64,000 bases of DNA, from positions 1 to 64,000 of the forward strand of contig UQER01000016.1 of assembly GCA_900540205.1 (NCBI GenBank), read 5' to 3'. Shown here in pieces: positions 24,122 to 32,818 of this stretch (within the stretch, counting starts at the first letter, position 1; each line of letters begins with the position of its first letter). The DNA comes from an uncultured Porphyromonadaceae bacterium. Lineage in GTDB: Bacteria > Bacteroidota > Bacteroidia > Bacteroidales > Muribaculaceae. The translations under genes and the position numbers were made by a program. Under the pieces are notes generated by a model. That model saw only the letters and a program-made list of their open reading frames with translations, did no database searches and was not told the origin of the DNA.

Positions 24122-25399
24122 CTAAATCTGCATGTGAAGCGGCAGGCAGCGGGTGAGGTAGGCGCGTGCCTCGTTCCAGGGGATTATGGTGGTGTCCGGA
24201 GTGTTGGGGTTGATTGCCACCGGAATCTCGTTGAGGTCGAAACGAACATACATGCGCCCTTTGGCCGATTTGAAAAGTATAATCTGCAGATTGGCGGCCA
24301 TCGGCACGACATCGAAGTCCCTCCAGTGCAGGGCCACGGTGTCGAAATAGTTCGTCAGATAGTAGCAGCCGGGGATACGCATAAGCGACAGCAGCGGCAT
24401 CAGGGTCTCGGCATGTCCGAAACGCAATTCCACGCTTGCCTTGTTCTCGCCGCGGGCAGCGGCGTCTGTGGTGTCGATCAGATTTTGGAGGAGGTCGGCG
24501 GCAATGTCGGCCGGTTCAACCGAGAGGGTCGTGGCCGTGCGCCGCAGGTAATGGCCGAGGTTCTCGCATGCCCACAGGCTGTTGAGTTCCTCAAGTGTGA
24601 AATAGTGCAGCAGATTGATGGGTACGCCCATCGCGGGGAGTCCGCGGAGCACGCTGTAAGCATCCCACGAAAGCTTGGCCGCATCCTTGTTTGAAAGATA
24701 TTTGGCATCGGTGACCAGACGGCGTGCCGGTGCGGCCGGTGCTGTGGTTTCGAAAAACATGTCGTACGGCGCCTCCCAGGGTTTCTGTTTCGCCCATTCC
24801 ACATAGCTTTCAATCACATCGAATGGTCTTAGCAGCAGGGAATTCTGACGACCGGACGACGTGGCGATCTCTACCGAATTGTTCAGCCGGTCGAGCTGGT
24901 GGGTGAATTCGTACATGCTCATGACGCAGCGGGGTGCGTATGAACTGATGGCGTTCACTTTGGTGTCGCGGAAAAGGGTGGGGAACGTGCGGAACATGCG
25001 GGATGCTATGCCTCGCTGTTCGGCCATTCCAAGTGAATCGAGCGCTCCCCAGCGGTTGTGCGACATCTCGATTATGTTCCCGACCACGGCAAGCATCTCT
25101 TTCCCTAAAGGGGAGAGCACGCCGGCCGAGTCGGCTGCGGCGAGCCTGCGGGCCAGTTTCACCGATGCGTTGGGCGAGGAGAGGAACCGTGCTCCATGCC
25201 GGCCGATATGATTGATGAACACCGGTGTCAGTGAATCAGGAACTGCTATGCGTGCTTCAGGCACGGGATATGGTTTGGCCGAACCGAGGCAGTCGTCTGC
25301 CGGGTAAGAGGTTGCCGTCGGATCGGTTTGTGCGCCGACGGCCCAGCACATCAATATGGCGGCGGATATGAGTAAAAAACGCTTCATTGTGGTACGCAT
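24122..25399 (-). CDS. Secreted histidine-type phosphatase (MINPP-like)
   Basis: A 425-residue branch-2 histidine phosphatase. An N-terminal signal peptide (cleavage near VGAQT) sends it out of the cytoplasm; starts at 25399 or 25387 are both possible and give the same mature protein. The catalytic RHG motif is in INHIGRHGARFLSSP at about 68-82. The acid motif HAE is in RFGHAETLMPLLSLM at about 326-340. Bacteroidales enzymes of this type include MINPP-like inositol polyphosphate phosphatases. Phytate or another phosphomonoester as substrate is inference. It precedes tilS by 23 bases and is divergent from the TPR gene. Confidence 0.85.
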   Translation of the reverse strand: MRTTMKRFLLISAAILMCWAVGAQTDPTATSYPADDCLGSAKPYPVPEARIAVPDSLTPVFINHIGRHGARFLSSPNASVKLARRLAAADSAGVLSPLGKEMLAVVGNIIEMSHNRWGALDSLGMAEQRGIASRMFRTFPTLFRDTKVNAISSYAPRCVMSMYEFTHQLDRLNNSVEIATSSGRQNSLLLRPFDVIESYVEWAKQKPWEAPYDMFFETTAPAAPARRLVTDAKYLSNKDAAKLSWDAYSVLRGLPAMGVPINLLHYFTLEELNSLWACENLGHYLRRTATTLSVEPADIAADLLQNLIDTTDAAARGENKASVELRFGHAETLMPLLSLMRIPGCYYLTNYFDTVALHWRDFDVVPMAANLQIILFKSAKGRMYVRFDLNEIPVAINPNTPDTTIIPWNEARAYLTRCLPLHMQI

Positions 25400-25414
25400 T
25401 AAGCGGTTTATTAG

Positions 25415-25422
25415 TATCTTTG
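25415..25422 (+). promoter_or_regulatory. -7 box for the TPR-folP group
   Basis: TATCTTTG followed by T predicts a start near 25429 and a leader of about 20 bases before the ATG at 25449. No consensus -33 is visible upstream, where the phosphatase gene starts. Confidence 0.5.
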
Positions 25423-25448
25423 TGATTATTGTTCAAAAATAGTAAATA

Positions 25449-25721
25449 ATGGCCGAAGAAAAAAATTTAGGTAAAATAAGCGGACCGGATGCCGCCGAGA
25501 AGGCTCTGGCCGATATTGACCGCCGCCTGGCGCAGAATCCCGCCGATGCCGCACTGCTTGTGGAACGTGGCAAGCTGCTCTGGGGGCTTGACCGCCGTGG
25601 AGAGGCCATAAGCGCGTATGAGCAGGCTGCCGCCATCGATCCGCAGGGACCGGCCGCGCCGCTGCTTGAACATACACGTGCCATCATGGATTTTTTCAAT
25701 CCCGATCTGCTCAATCCCTGA
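25449..25721 (+). CDS. Small tetratricopeptide repeat protein
   Basis: A 90-residue cytosolic protein. Residues about 18-72 form one and a half TPR-like helical hairpins: ALADIDRRLAQNPADAALLVERGKLLWGLDRRGEAISAYEQAAAIDP has the W, G, A and P spacing of the repeat. The C-terminal tail HTRAIMDFFNPDLLNP is short and conserved in character. TPR units mediate protein contacts; the partner is unknown. It is followed 87 bases later by folP on the same strand and has its own -7 box. Confidence 0.8.
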   Translation: MAEEKNLGKISGPDAAEKALADIDRRLAQNPADAALLVERGKLLWGLDRRGEAISAYEQAAAIDPQGPAAPLLEHTRAIMDFFNPDLLNP

Positions 25722-25808
25722 CCGGCATGACCAATGAACAGTTTTTCAGTTCCGGAGTGTAATAATGTCAGCCAAATTTTTTTATCAGTCGAAACACAGA
25801 ACAATGCA

Positions 25809-26651
25809 ATGAAGTTCAGACCATTCTCGCTAAATCTTAAGGGACGCCTGACGGAATATGACCATCCGGCTGTGATGGGTATTCTCAATGTTACGCCCGA
25901 TTCGTTTTACGCCGGTTCCAGAGTTACAGGCACTGTTGAGTTGCACCGCCGCGTAGAGCGTATGCTCGCTCAGGGGGCGGATATCATAGATGTAGGAGGA
26001 TATTCCTCGCGTCCGGGAGCCGATGATGTCAGCCCCGAGGAGGAGATGGCGCGTGTGCGGCGTGGTGTTGAAGCCATACGCCGCGTGTCGGCCGATATTC
26101 CGGTGTCGGTCGATACGTTCCGTGCCGATGTGGCGCGCCATGCAGTGCTCGACTGGGGAGCCGACATTGTCAACGACATATCCGGAGGTGCAATCGACAG
26201 CGGAATGTTCCCCACGGTGGCTGAGCTGAAAGTCCCGTACGTACTCATGCACATGCGCGGCACGCCTGCCACCATGCAGACAATGACCGACTATGAGGAT
26301 GTCACAGCCGATGTGGTGGCCGAGCTCTCAGGGCTTATGCACCGGTTGGAGCTGGCCGGTGTTGCCGATATAATAATCGATCCCGGATTCGGATTCGCCA
26401 AGACACTCGACCAGAATTACGAACTTATGAGGCACCTGCCGCAGATGGCGCAGCTGCTCGGCAAACCGGTACTTGTGGGTATATCGCGCAAATCTATGAT
26501 TACCAAACTTCTTTCTGTTACTGCCGACGAGGCATTGCCCGGAACAGTGGCACTCAACACCTTCGCCCTGCTCAACGGAGCCTCGATTCTGCGTGTCCAC
26601 GACGTGGAAGCCGCCGTGCAGGCTGTCAGAATAGTTTCCCGACTTTCTTGA
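25809..26651 (+). CDS. folP: Dihydropteroate synthase
   Basis: Condenses pABA with hydroxymethyl-dihydropterin diphosphate in folate synthesis; the target of sulfonamides. 280 residues from the ATG at 25809. An in-frame ATG at 25734 would add a 25-residue extension unlike the family, so it is rejected. The two DHPS signatures are present: MGILNVTPDSFYAGSRV near 22-38 and ADIIDVGGYSSRPGAD near 58-73. The phosphate-binding end has GISRKSMITKLL and HDVEAAVQAVRIV. It is followed 48 bases later by the diadenylate cyclase gene, a pairing common in Bacteroidota. Confidence 0.95.
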   Translation: MKFRPFSLNLKGRLTEYDHPAVMGILNVTPDSFYAGSRVTGTVELHRRVERMLAQGADIIDVGGYSSRPGADDVSPEEEMARVRRGVEAIRRVSADIPVSVDTFRADVARHAVLDWGADIVNDISGGAIDSGMFPTVAELKVPYVLMHMRGTPATMQTMTDYEDVTADVVAELSGLMHRLELAGVADIIIDPGFGFAKTLDQNYELMRHLPQMAQLLGKPVLVGISRKSMITKLLSVTADEALPGTVALNTFALLNGASILRVHDVEAAVQAVRIVSRLS

Positions 26652-26699
26652 AAATCCTATAAAGTTTATTTCCGACCGACACCTAACCGCTTTTCCGTC

Positions 26700-27476
26700 A
26701 TGATTGAATCGTTTGGCATCAAGGATGTTCTTGACATAGTGATAGTGGCTCTGATTCTCTACTATCTTTACAAGATAATGAAGGAGTCCGGCACAATCAA
26801 CATCTTTTATGGTGTGCTGGCCTTTATTCTTGTGTGGGTCGTGGCAGCCGAGATTCTGGAGATGAAGCTTATCGGCACGATTCTTGACAAGGTGATGAGT
26901 ATCGGCCTGCTGATTCTCGTGATTATTTTCCAGGACCAGATCAAACGGTTTCTGGTGGAACTCGGCTCGAAAAAACGCTGGAAGTTTCTCACCGGGATGT
27001 TCCATCACCGAGGCAAGGACGGCGGGGAGGACCTGCATTCGCGTGTGATGCCGATTGTGTATGCCTGCATGAACATGTCGAAAAGCAAGACCGGCGCACT
27101 CATTGTGATACAGCAGGACGTGCCCCTCGAAAATTACGAAAAGAGCGGTGACATTATTGATGCCGAAATCAACAGCCGCCTGATAGAGAACATATTTTTC
27201 AAGAATTCACCGCTTCACGACGGTGCAATGATTATTGACGGTGGCAAAATCAAGGCTGCCGGATGCATTCTGCCTGTAAGTCACGACACCAACGTGCCGC
27301 GTTCGCTGGGGCTGCGCCACCGGTCGGCGCTCGGCATTTCGCAGGCTACCGATGCTTTTGCAATTGTTGTGAGCGAGGAGACGGGCAACATCTCGGTGGC
27401 GCACCGCGGGCAACTCACCACGCGACTCAGCTCCACAGAGCTTGAAAAACGCCTGAGTCATCTGTCGGTCATCTGA
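26700..27476 (+). CDS. dacA: Diadenylate cyclase (CdaA type)
   Basis: Makes cyclic di-AMP from two ATP; this second messenger controls cell-wall and osmotic balance in many bacteria. It has 258 residues. Three membrane helices cover about 9-80, and the cytosolic DisA_N (DAC) domain covers about 105-250. The catalytic motifs are DGA at 174-176 (PLHDGAMIIDGG) and RHR at 206-208 (LGLRHRSALG). The conserved acidic/Thr-rich end EETGNISVAHRG is also present. It lies 48 bases after folP and converges on the penicillin-binding protein gene with 11 bases between stop codons. The potassium transporters and phosphodiesterase expected as partners are outside the window. Confidence 0.95.
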   Translation: MIESFGIKDVLDIVIVALILYYLYKIMKESGTINIFYGVLAFILVWVVAAEILEMKLIGTILDKVMSIGLLILVIIFQDQIKRFLVELGSKKRWKFLTGMFHHRGKDGGEDLHSRVMPIVYACMNMSKSKTGALIVIQQDVPLENYEKSGDIIDAEINSRLIENIFFKNSPLHDGAMIIDGGKIKAAGCILPVSHDTNVPRSLGLRHRSALGISQATDAFAIVVSEETGNISVAHRGQLTTRLSSTELEKRLSHLSVI

Positions 27477-27487
27477 CCACCCCACAA

Positions 27488-29863
27488 TCAGTCGAACACA
27501 TCGGCAATCGATTCTGTGACTTCCTCGCCTTCAGGCACCTCTTCCCAGAATTCCTTGTCGCATAGTCCGGAGAAATCAACGTCAAACACGCTGTTCTGCG
27601 AGTAATGCAGCGTGGGGTCGGCGTAAACACGTTTCATGTACTGGCCATAGATGGGGAGCGCCATTGCTGCACCCTGGCCGTTGGCCATGGAGTTGAAATG
27701 GATGTAGCGCTCGTCGCCGCCTACCCAGACGCCCGACACCAGATCGGGGGTGAAGCCCATGAACCATCCGTCGGCATTGTAGTTGGTGGTTCCGGTCTTG
27801 CCGCCCATCTGTGCCGTAATGTTGTAGGGAGCGCGGCGCACACGGTTGCCCGTACCGCCGTCCACCACATTGAGCAGCATCGACAGGATTTTGGCATACG
27901 CTTTTTCCGATATCACCTCGGTGTGGGTGGTGTTGAATTCCGAAATTACGTTGCCGTTGGCATCGGCTATGGAGGTGACGAACACCGGAGTGGCGCGCAT
28001 GCCGTTGTTGGCGTAGGCCGTGTAGGCTCCCACCATCTCCTTGATCGACACTTCGCACGAGCCGAGGCAGAGCGACATCACTGGGTCTATGTGGTTGGTG
28101 ATGCCGAAGTTGTGCATGTTGCGCACAAGGGTGGTAGGCGACAGCTGTGCCATGAGCCGGGCCGAAATCCAGTTGTTCGAGTTGGTGAGCGCCCAGCGGA
28201 GGTCGACCATCTCGCCCACACGGGCCGAGCCGGAGTTGCGTGGTGCCCAGGGGCGTCCGTTCTCGTCGGTGAACACCGGCTGTGTGTTCGACATCATATC
28301 GCACGGGGTGAAGCCCTCCTCCATGGCATATGTGTAGAGGAACGGCTTTATGGTGGAGCCTATCTGGCGGCGTCCGCTCGAAACCATATCATATTGGAAG
28401 AACGAGAAATTGGGGCCTCCCACGTAGGCTTTCACATGGCCGTTGCGGGGGTCCATGCTCATGAAGCCTGTACGCAGGAAGTGCTTCTGCCAGAGCAGCG
28501 AGTCGCGCGGGGTCATGATGGTGTCGACCACACCTTCGTAGGAGAACACGTTCATTTCGCGTGGTGTGTTGAATGATTTCGTGATTTCCTCGTCGGATGC
28601 TCCGGCCGCCTTGAGCACGCGGTAGCGCTCGGTCTGGCGTATGGCATGGTTTATAAGATTCTCTATCTTCACGTTGCCAAGCTCGGTGGCATTGGAAGTG
28701 TAGGGGGCATTGCGCTGGCCGCGTTTTTCGCGGAAGAAGGCTTTCTGGAGCGAACTCATGTGCGACTGCACCGCCTCTTCGGCATACTGCTGCATGCGGG
28801 AGTCGATGGTGGTGTGGATTTTGAGTCCGTCGGAATAGATGTCGTATTTCGAGCCGTCGGGTTTGGGATTCTTCTCAATCCATCCGAACAGCGGATTCTC
28901 CTCCCACGCAATCGAGTCGTCGACAAATTTCTGCATGTCCCATGAGCGGTAGTCGGAGCGCACAGGTTTCTTGGCCGAAAGGATGCGGCGCAGCTCTTCG
29001 CGGAAATATGGTGCCAGACCCTCCTTGTGGTCCACGCGGTGGAACTTCAGGGTGAGCGGAAGCTGCTTGAGCGAATCGGCCTGGGCTGCAGTGAGCATCC
29101 CCTGTTTCTCCATCTGCTCGAACACGGTGTTGCGCCTCTGACGGGTGCGTTCGTTGTGGCGCACGGGGTTGTAGTAAGCGGGGTTCTTCACCATGCCCAC
29201 AAGTGTGGCGGCCTCCTCGATGTTGAGCTCGTTGGCGTTTTTGCCGAAATAAACGTGTGCGGCCGATTTGATGCCCACGGCATTGTAAAGGAAGTCGAAC
29301 TGGTTGAGATACATCTTTATGATCTCGTCCTTAGAGTAGTAGCGCTCGAGTTTTACGGCAATCATCCACTCGATAGGCTTCTGCAGGGCGCGGTCGAGCA
29401 GGTTGTGGGTTGTGGGTGAGTAGAGCTGTTTGGCCAGCTGCTGGGTTATGGTTGAGCCGCCGCCGGCATTTTTCTGCTGCATCACCAGTGTCTTTACGAA
29501 CACGCGCATGAAGGCGCGCATGTCGATGCCCGAATGGTCGAGGAAACGGGAGTCCTCCGTGGCTATGAGGGCGTCGATCACGTGCTGGGATATCTCGTTG
29601 TAGTCGGCATAGACACGGTTGCCGGAGTTGCGGTAGTAGCGTCCCATCTCCTTGCCGTCGGAAGTGTAGAGCACTGTGGCGAATTTGTCGTTGGGATTCT
29701 TCAGCTCTTCGATAGGGGGCATGTAGCCTATCCATCCGTTATATATCAGAAGGAAAAAGACAATCATAGCAGCGAACCCGATGGCAAACGCAGTCCATAT
29801 GAGTTTTATAATGGAGCGGTTGCGCCGGGCACGGCTGTCGGAATCTATATTCTTTGCTATCAT
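27488..29863 (-). CDS. Bifunctional penicillin-binding protein 1A (GT51 and transpeptidase)
   Basis: Polymerises and cross-links peptidoglycan in the periplasm. It has 791 residues. One membrane anchor lies at about 18-42. The GT51 glycosyltransferase domain has ATEDSRFLDHSGIDMRAFMR at about 101-120 with the catalytic Glu103. The transpeptidase domain has the SxxK motif in GSTIKPFLYTYAMEEG, the SxN motif in LTNSNNWISARL, and KTGTTN. The acidic C-terminal tail EEVPEGEEVTESIADVFD is not catalytic. Its stop codon faces the dacA stop codon with 11 bases between, so wall synthesis and c-di-AMP genes are neighbours. The ATG at 29863 is supported by a -7 box at 29951-29944. Confidence 0.96.
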   Translation of the reverse strand: MIAKNIDSDSRARRNRSIIKLIWTAFAIGFAAMIVFFLLIYNGWIGYMPPIEELKNPNDKFATVLYTSDGKEMGRYYRNSGNRVYADYNEISQHVIDALIATEDSRFLDHSGIDMRAFMRVFVKTLVMQQKNAGGGSTITQQLAKQLYSPTTHNLLDRALQKPIEWMIAVKLERYYSKDEIIKMYLNQFDFLYNAVGIKSAAHVYFGKNANELNIEEAATLVGMVKNPAYYNPVRHNERTRQRRNTVFEQMEKQGMLTAAQADSLKQLPLTLKFHRVDHKEGLAPYFREELRRILSAKKPVRSDYRSWDMQKFVDDSIAWEENPLFGWIEKNPKPDGSKYDIYSDGLKIHTTIDSRMQQYAEEAVQSHMSSLQKAFFREKRGQRNAPYTSNATELGNVKIENLINHAIRQTERYRVLKAAGASDEEITKSFNTPREMNVFSYEGVVDTIMTPRDSLLWQKHFLRTGFMSMDPRNGHVKAYVGGPNFSFFQYDMVSSGRRQIGSTIKPFLYTYAMEEGFTPCDMMSNTQPVFTDENGRPWAPRNSGSARVGEMVDLRWALTNSNNWISARLMAQLSPTTLVRNMHNFGITNHIDPVMSLCLGSCEVSIKEMVGAYTAYANNGMRATPVFVTSIADANGNVISEFNTTHTEVISEKAYAKILSMLLNVVDGGTGNRVRRAPYNITAQMGGKTGTTNYNADGWFMGFTPDLVSGVWVGGDERYIHFNSMANGQGAAMALPIYGQYMKRVYADPTLHYSQNSVFDVDFSGLCDKEFWEEVPEGEEVTESIADVFD

Positions 29864-29943
29864 TTTGTTGCCTGTGTGCTATATATGCGAAATGTGTCGA
29901 TGGTGGATGGCGGCAGGCTCTGTGGCATGCCGCATGCAATCGG

Positions 29944-29951
29944 CAAAGTTA
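29944..29951 (-). promoter_or_regulatory. -7 box for the penicillin-binding protein gene
   Basis: Minus-strand TAACTTTG followed by C predicts a leader of about 75 bases. A TTG lies 22 bases upstream, slightly beyond the best spacing. The leader contains a GGCATGCC-like palindrome (29916-29935). Confidence 0.5.
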
Positions 29952-30004
29952 AGAAATAATCGCTGAAATTGCCCAATCGGCGCCGATAATGAAAGGTTAT
30001 TTTG

Positions 30005-30012
30005 TAAATTTG
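30005..30012 (+). promoter_or_regulatory. -7 box for the AlkD-like gene
   Basis: TAAATTTG followed by T predicts a start near 30019 and a leader of about 36 bases to the ATG at 30055. It is divergent from the penicillin-binding protein promoter about 55 bases away. Confidence 0.5.
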
Positions 30013-30054
30013 TGGTGAAACACCGTCACACTTTAAATTACTTTACATTTGGAT

Positions 30055-30666
30055 ATGCACAACCACCAAGCCACCAATGCCTGCGACTGTGAGCGCGACC
30101 TTCCCGAATTCAACCTGATGCAGACTGTGAAACGGCGCTTTTTCGCCATGCGCAACGGGGCGCTTGCCGAGCAGATGCGCTCACGCGGTCTGACGTACCG
30201 CATAAATTTCGGGCTTAATCTTCCGCAGATCAAGGAAATCGCAGCCGATGTAACGGCGTCCGTTCCTCACACCAAAGAGCTTATTGACCTTTCAATGGAA
30301 CTTTGGGCCAATGAGGCCACGCGCGAAAGCCGTCTGATGGCTCCCATGATTTTCCCGGCGGATGTGTTCACCCGCCAGCTTGCGGAAAAATGGCTTTCCG
30401 AGGCGCAGACGGTGGAGGTGGCGGATGTGCTGTGCCATGCGTTGCTGCGCAAATGCGGATTCGCCTATGATGTGGCCATTGAGTTGCTGCAGCGTCCGGA
30501 TGCTTCGGATATGAACCGCTACGCAGCCCTCCGGTTGCTTCTGAACCTGGTGGTTACCGGTGCTGTGGGTGCCGCTGAAACGCAACAGGCCGCCATCGAC
30601 GAGCAACGGCGGGCCTGCAGTCTCACTCAGGGTGTTGCGGCGCAACTGCTAAGTGAGTTTGAATGA
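30055..30666 (+). CDS. DNA alkylation repair (AlkD-like) HEAT-repeat protein
   Basis: About 203 residues, nearly all helical, from the ATG at 30055; a TTG two codons upstream is also in frame. The segment MQTVKRRFFAMRNGALAEQM near 22-41 and FGLNLPQIKEIA at about 51-62 match the Bacteroidota proteins annotated as DNA alkylation repair. LWANEATRESRLMAPMI at about 82-98 does so as well. AlkD-type enzymes remove N3 and N7 alkyl purines with stacked HEAT-like repeats. Whether this short form is an active glycosylase cannot be seen. It stands alone between its own promoter and the convergent PepSY-like gene. Confidence 0.65.
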   Translation: MHNHQATNACDCERDLPEFNLMQTVKRRFFAMRNGALAEQMRSRGLTYRINFGLNLPQIKEIAADVTASVPHTKELIDLSMELWANEATRESRLMAPMIFPADVFTRQLAEKWLSEAQTVEVADVLCHALLRKCGFAYDVAIELLQRPDASDMNRYAALRLLLNLVVTGAVGAAETQQAAIDEQRRACSLTQGVAAQLLSEFE

Positions 30667-30715
30667 ATGTAAGTTATAAGGAAGGAACCGGAATCGGTTG
30701 ATGATGTACGTGGCA

Positions 30716-31264
30716 TCAGCGGTCCACAATCAGGGTGAGCACGCCTGACGAATCGTAGCACACCTCTTCGAATACGGGGTCGGCCGTATAGAGCCGGTAA
30801 CCGTTCTTGCTGCGGCTTACCGATTCTATGCTCGATTTGAACCCGTTGTGCACGAGCAGATTGTAGAGCTTGCCGGGCACGATTGCTTTCAGCAGAGTGG
30901 GCGAAAGCGAATAGTTGGCCGGGGCCGAGATGCTGGTAAGGTTGCCTTTGGCATCGAACTCCATGTCGATGCCGTCGGCGAGCGAGAGGCTGAAGATGCC
31001 TGATATGTAGTTCTTTTCACAGCGAACCACCGCATGTCCGTCGCAATGCTTCTCGAGAAATTTTTTTGCTTTCGACGGTATTTTTGAATAGTCGGTACTT
31101 CCGGCTATTGCCGGGCCGACGCCTGTATAGAATGTCGGTGATATCCCTCTCGGCATTACATCACTGCCGGCCTGTGCGAAAGCGCCGGTGATGCTGACAA
31201 CCGACATGATTGCTCCGGCTATGACAGCCTGGATGCAGCGCAGTGTTTTGACAGTAGTTTTCAT
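30716..31264 (-). CDS. Secreted PepSY-like protein, second copy
   Basis: A 182-residue protein with a signal peptide at about 1-32 (MSVVSITGAFAQAG). Two PepSY-like units follow: IPSKAKKFLEKHCDGHAVVRCEK to ADGIDMEFDAKGNLTSI, then LYNLLVHNGFKSSIESVSRSKNGYRLY to VLTLIVDR. The second unit lacks the usual L-x-x-G-x-x-I-x-F strand. It belongs to the same family as the protein at 8312-8758 but is clearly diverged. The function of the family is unknown. The upstream 276 bases carry only a weak candidate promoter for it. Confidence 0.8.
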   Translation of the reverse strand: MKTTVKTLRCIQAVIAGAIMSVVSITGAFAQAGSDVMPRGISPTFYTGVGPAIAGSTDYSKIPSKAKKFLEKHCDGHAVVRCEKNYISGIFSLSLADGIDMEFDAKGNLTSISAPANYSLSPTLLKAIVPGKLYNLLVHNGFKSSIESVSRSKNGYRLYTADPVFEEVCYDSSGVLTLIVDR

Positions 31265-31475
31265 ATCCCTTAGTGTGTTTTCAATTGAACGCTTTTGTGA
31301 GCAAAGTGTTTAATGCAGTGAGTGTTACATCTTTGTCACGTTCTTGATATTAAAACACTTGGGAGGTTTGTGGTGTTCACATCGGGAGATAAAAATATCC
31401 GGCTACTTACCTGCAAAAATGCCCGGATTTATTACAAAGGTGTGTAAAAACTTGTGCGGTTGGCCAGTTTTAATG

Positions 31476-31483
31476 TAATTTTG
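31476..31483 (+). promoter_or_regulatory. -7 box for the GT9 gene
   Basis: TAATTTTG followed by C, with a TTG 21 bases upstream. Predicted start near 31490. It supports a translation start within the next hundred bases even though no ATG is available there. Confidence 0.5.
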
Positions 31484-31540
31484 CAATTAACCCCTTCCCT
31501 GGCTGAACTGCGGAGGGCGTATCAATAATATTTATCTGAC

Positions 31541-32692
31541 TTGAACTCAACACGAAACAGATCGGTAGGTGACCATCGGGATGAGGCAGCCGTGCGGCCT
31601 GACAACAATCCCCGTGGGCTCAAGCATGTGCTTGCAGTGCGGTTTTCGGCACTTGGCGATGTGGCCATGACTGTGCCGGTGCTCTATAGTGCATGCGCAT
31701 GTTATCCTGACCTGCATTTTACATTTATAACGCGCAAGTCCATGACTTCGATATTTATCAATCCGCCCGCCAACCTCACTGTGCGTGGCATTGACCTGGA
31801 GCATGGCTACAAGGGTGTGAGCGGATTGTGGAAGCTTTTCAGGGAACTGCGCGCAGAGGTGGGATTCGATGGCTTTATCGACCTCCACGATGTGCTCCGC
31901 ACAAAGATTTTCAGCGTGTTCTGCAGGTTGAGCGGCATACCGGTGTCAACAATCAACAAGGGCCGGCGTGGCAAGCGGGCCCTTACACGGCGTCATAACA
32001 AGGTGCTGCTTCCGTTGCAGTCGTCGCGGGCGCGCTACCGTCAGGTGTTTCATCGCATCGGACTGCCTGTGGAAAGCCGTTTCGACGGGCTGTATGGAGA
32101 ATGCGGAAAGGGTAATCCCGCCGATTTCGCAGCAATAACCACCCCTAAGCTGCCGGGCGAGAAGTTCGTGGGGATAGCTCCATTTGCAAAGCATGCCGGA
32201 AAGATTTATCCGCCGGCCCTGATGTTCAGGGTGCTTGAGGGAATTGTAGAAGTGCCGGGCGTGCGGATATTCCTGTTCGGCGGCGGTGGCGAAGAGAGCC
32301 GACTGCTCGACATGTGGGCCGGCAAATTCGATAATGTGACCTCACTTGCCGGCAAACGTTACGGGTTTGCCACCGAGCTGGCTCTTGTAAGTCATCTTGA
32401 CGTGATGGTGTCGATGGATTCTGCCAACATGCATCTGGCTTCGCTTGTGCGCACCCCTGTGGTCAGCATTTGGGGCGCCACGCACCCATATTGCGGATTC
32501 AAGGGGTGGCGTCAGCGTGAGGAGGACACGGTGCAGCTGCCAATGACATGCCGCCCGTGTTCGGTGTTCGGCAACAAACCGTGTTTCCGAGGAGATTATC
32601 ACTGTCTGAGGGGAATTTCGCCCAATGCGGTGATACGCAGAGTGAAAAGGTATATCGCCCCCGACGATGCCGGGCTAAAGGCGAAAAGTTAA
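31541..32692 (+). CDS. Glycosyltransferase family 9 (heptosyltransferase-like)
   Basis: Transfers a sugar, usually ADP-heptose, onto lipid A core or another cell-surface glycan at the inner face of the inner membrane. Up to 383 residues. The N-terminal LAVRFSALGDVAMTVPVL is the family start. The C-terminal nucleotide-sugar domain has FVGIAPFAKHAGKIYP, FLFGGGGEE, and DVMVSMDSANMHLASLVRTPVVSIWGATHP near 300-330. Four late cysteines near CRPCSVFGNKPC are typical of Bacteroidales members. No ATG exists upstream of the conserved core: TTG at 31541 or GTG at 31592 or 31628 must be used, and I cannot choose between them. Confidence 0.9.
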   Translation: MNSTRNRSVGDHRDEAAVRPDNNPRGLKHVLAVRFSALGDVAMTVPVLYSACACYPDLHFTFITRKSMTSIFINPPANLTVRGIDLEHGYKGVSGLWKLFRELRAEVGFDGFIDLHDVLRTKIFSVFCRLSGIPVSTINKGRRGKRALTRRHNKVLLPLQSSRARYRQVFHRIGLPVESRFDGLYGECGKGNPADFAAITTPKLPGEKFVGIAPFAKHAGKIYPPALMFRVLEGIVEVPGVRIFLFGGGGEESRLLDMWAGKFDNVTSLAGKRYGFATELALVSHLDVMVSMDSANMHLASLVRTPVVSIWGATHPYCGFKGWRQREEDTVQLPMTCRPCSVFGNKPCFRGDYHCLRGISPNAVIRRVKRYIAPDDAGLKAKS

Positions 32693-32818
32693 AGTTTACG
32701 CTTAAATTTAAAATAACGTTCAACCATACGTGGCGATACGGTGTTTTAAATGGTACATCCGTCACGCCTGGAATTCATTCTACAAAACGGCGTGCCTTAA
32801 ATCAGAACTTTTGAGACA

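Noticed and set aside
25734..25808. Upstream ATG for folP
   Set aside because: It adds 25 residues unlike the family and leaves no room for a leader; the ATG at 25809 gives the canonical start.
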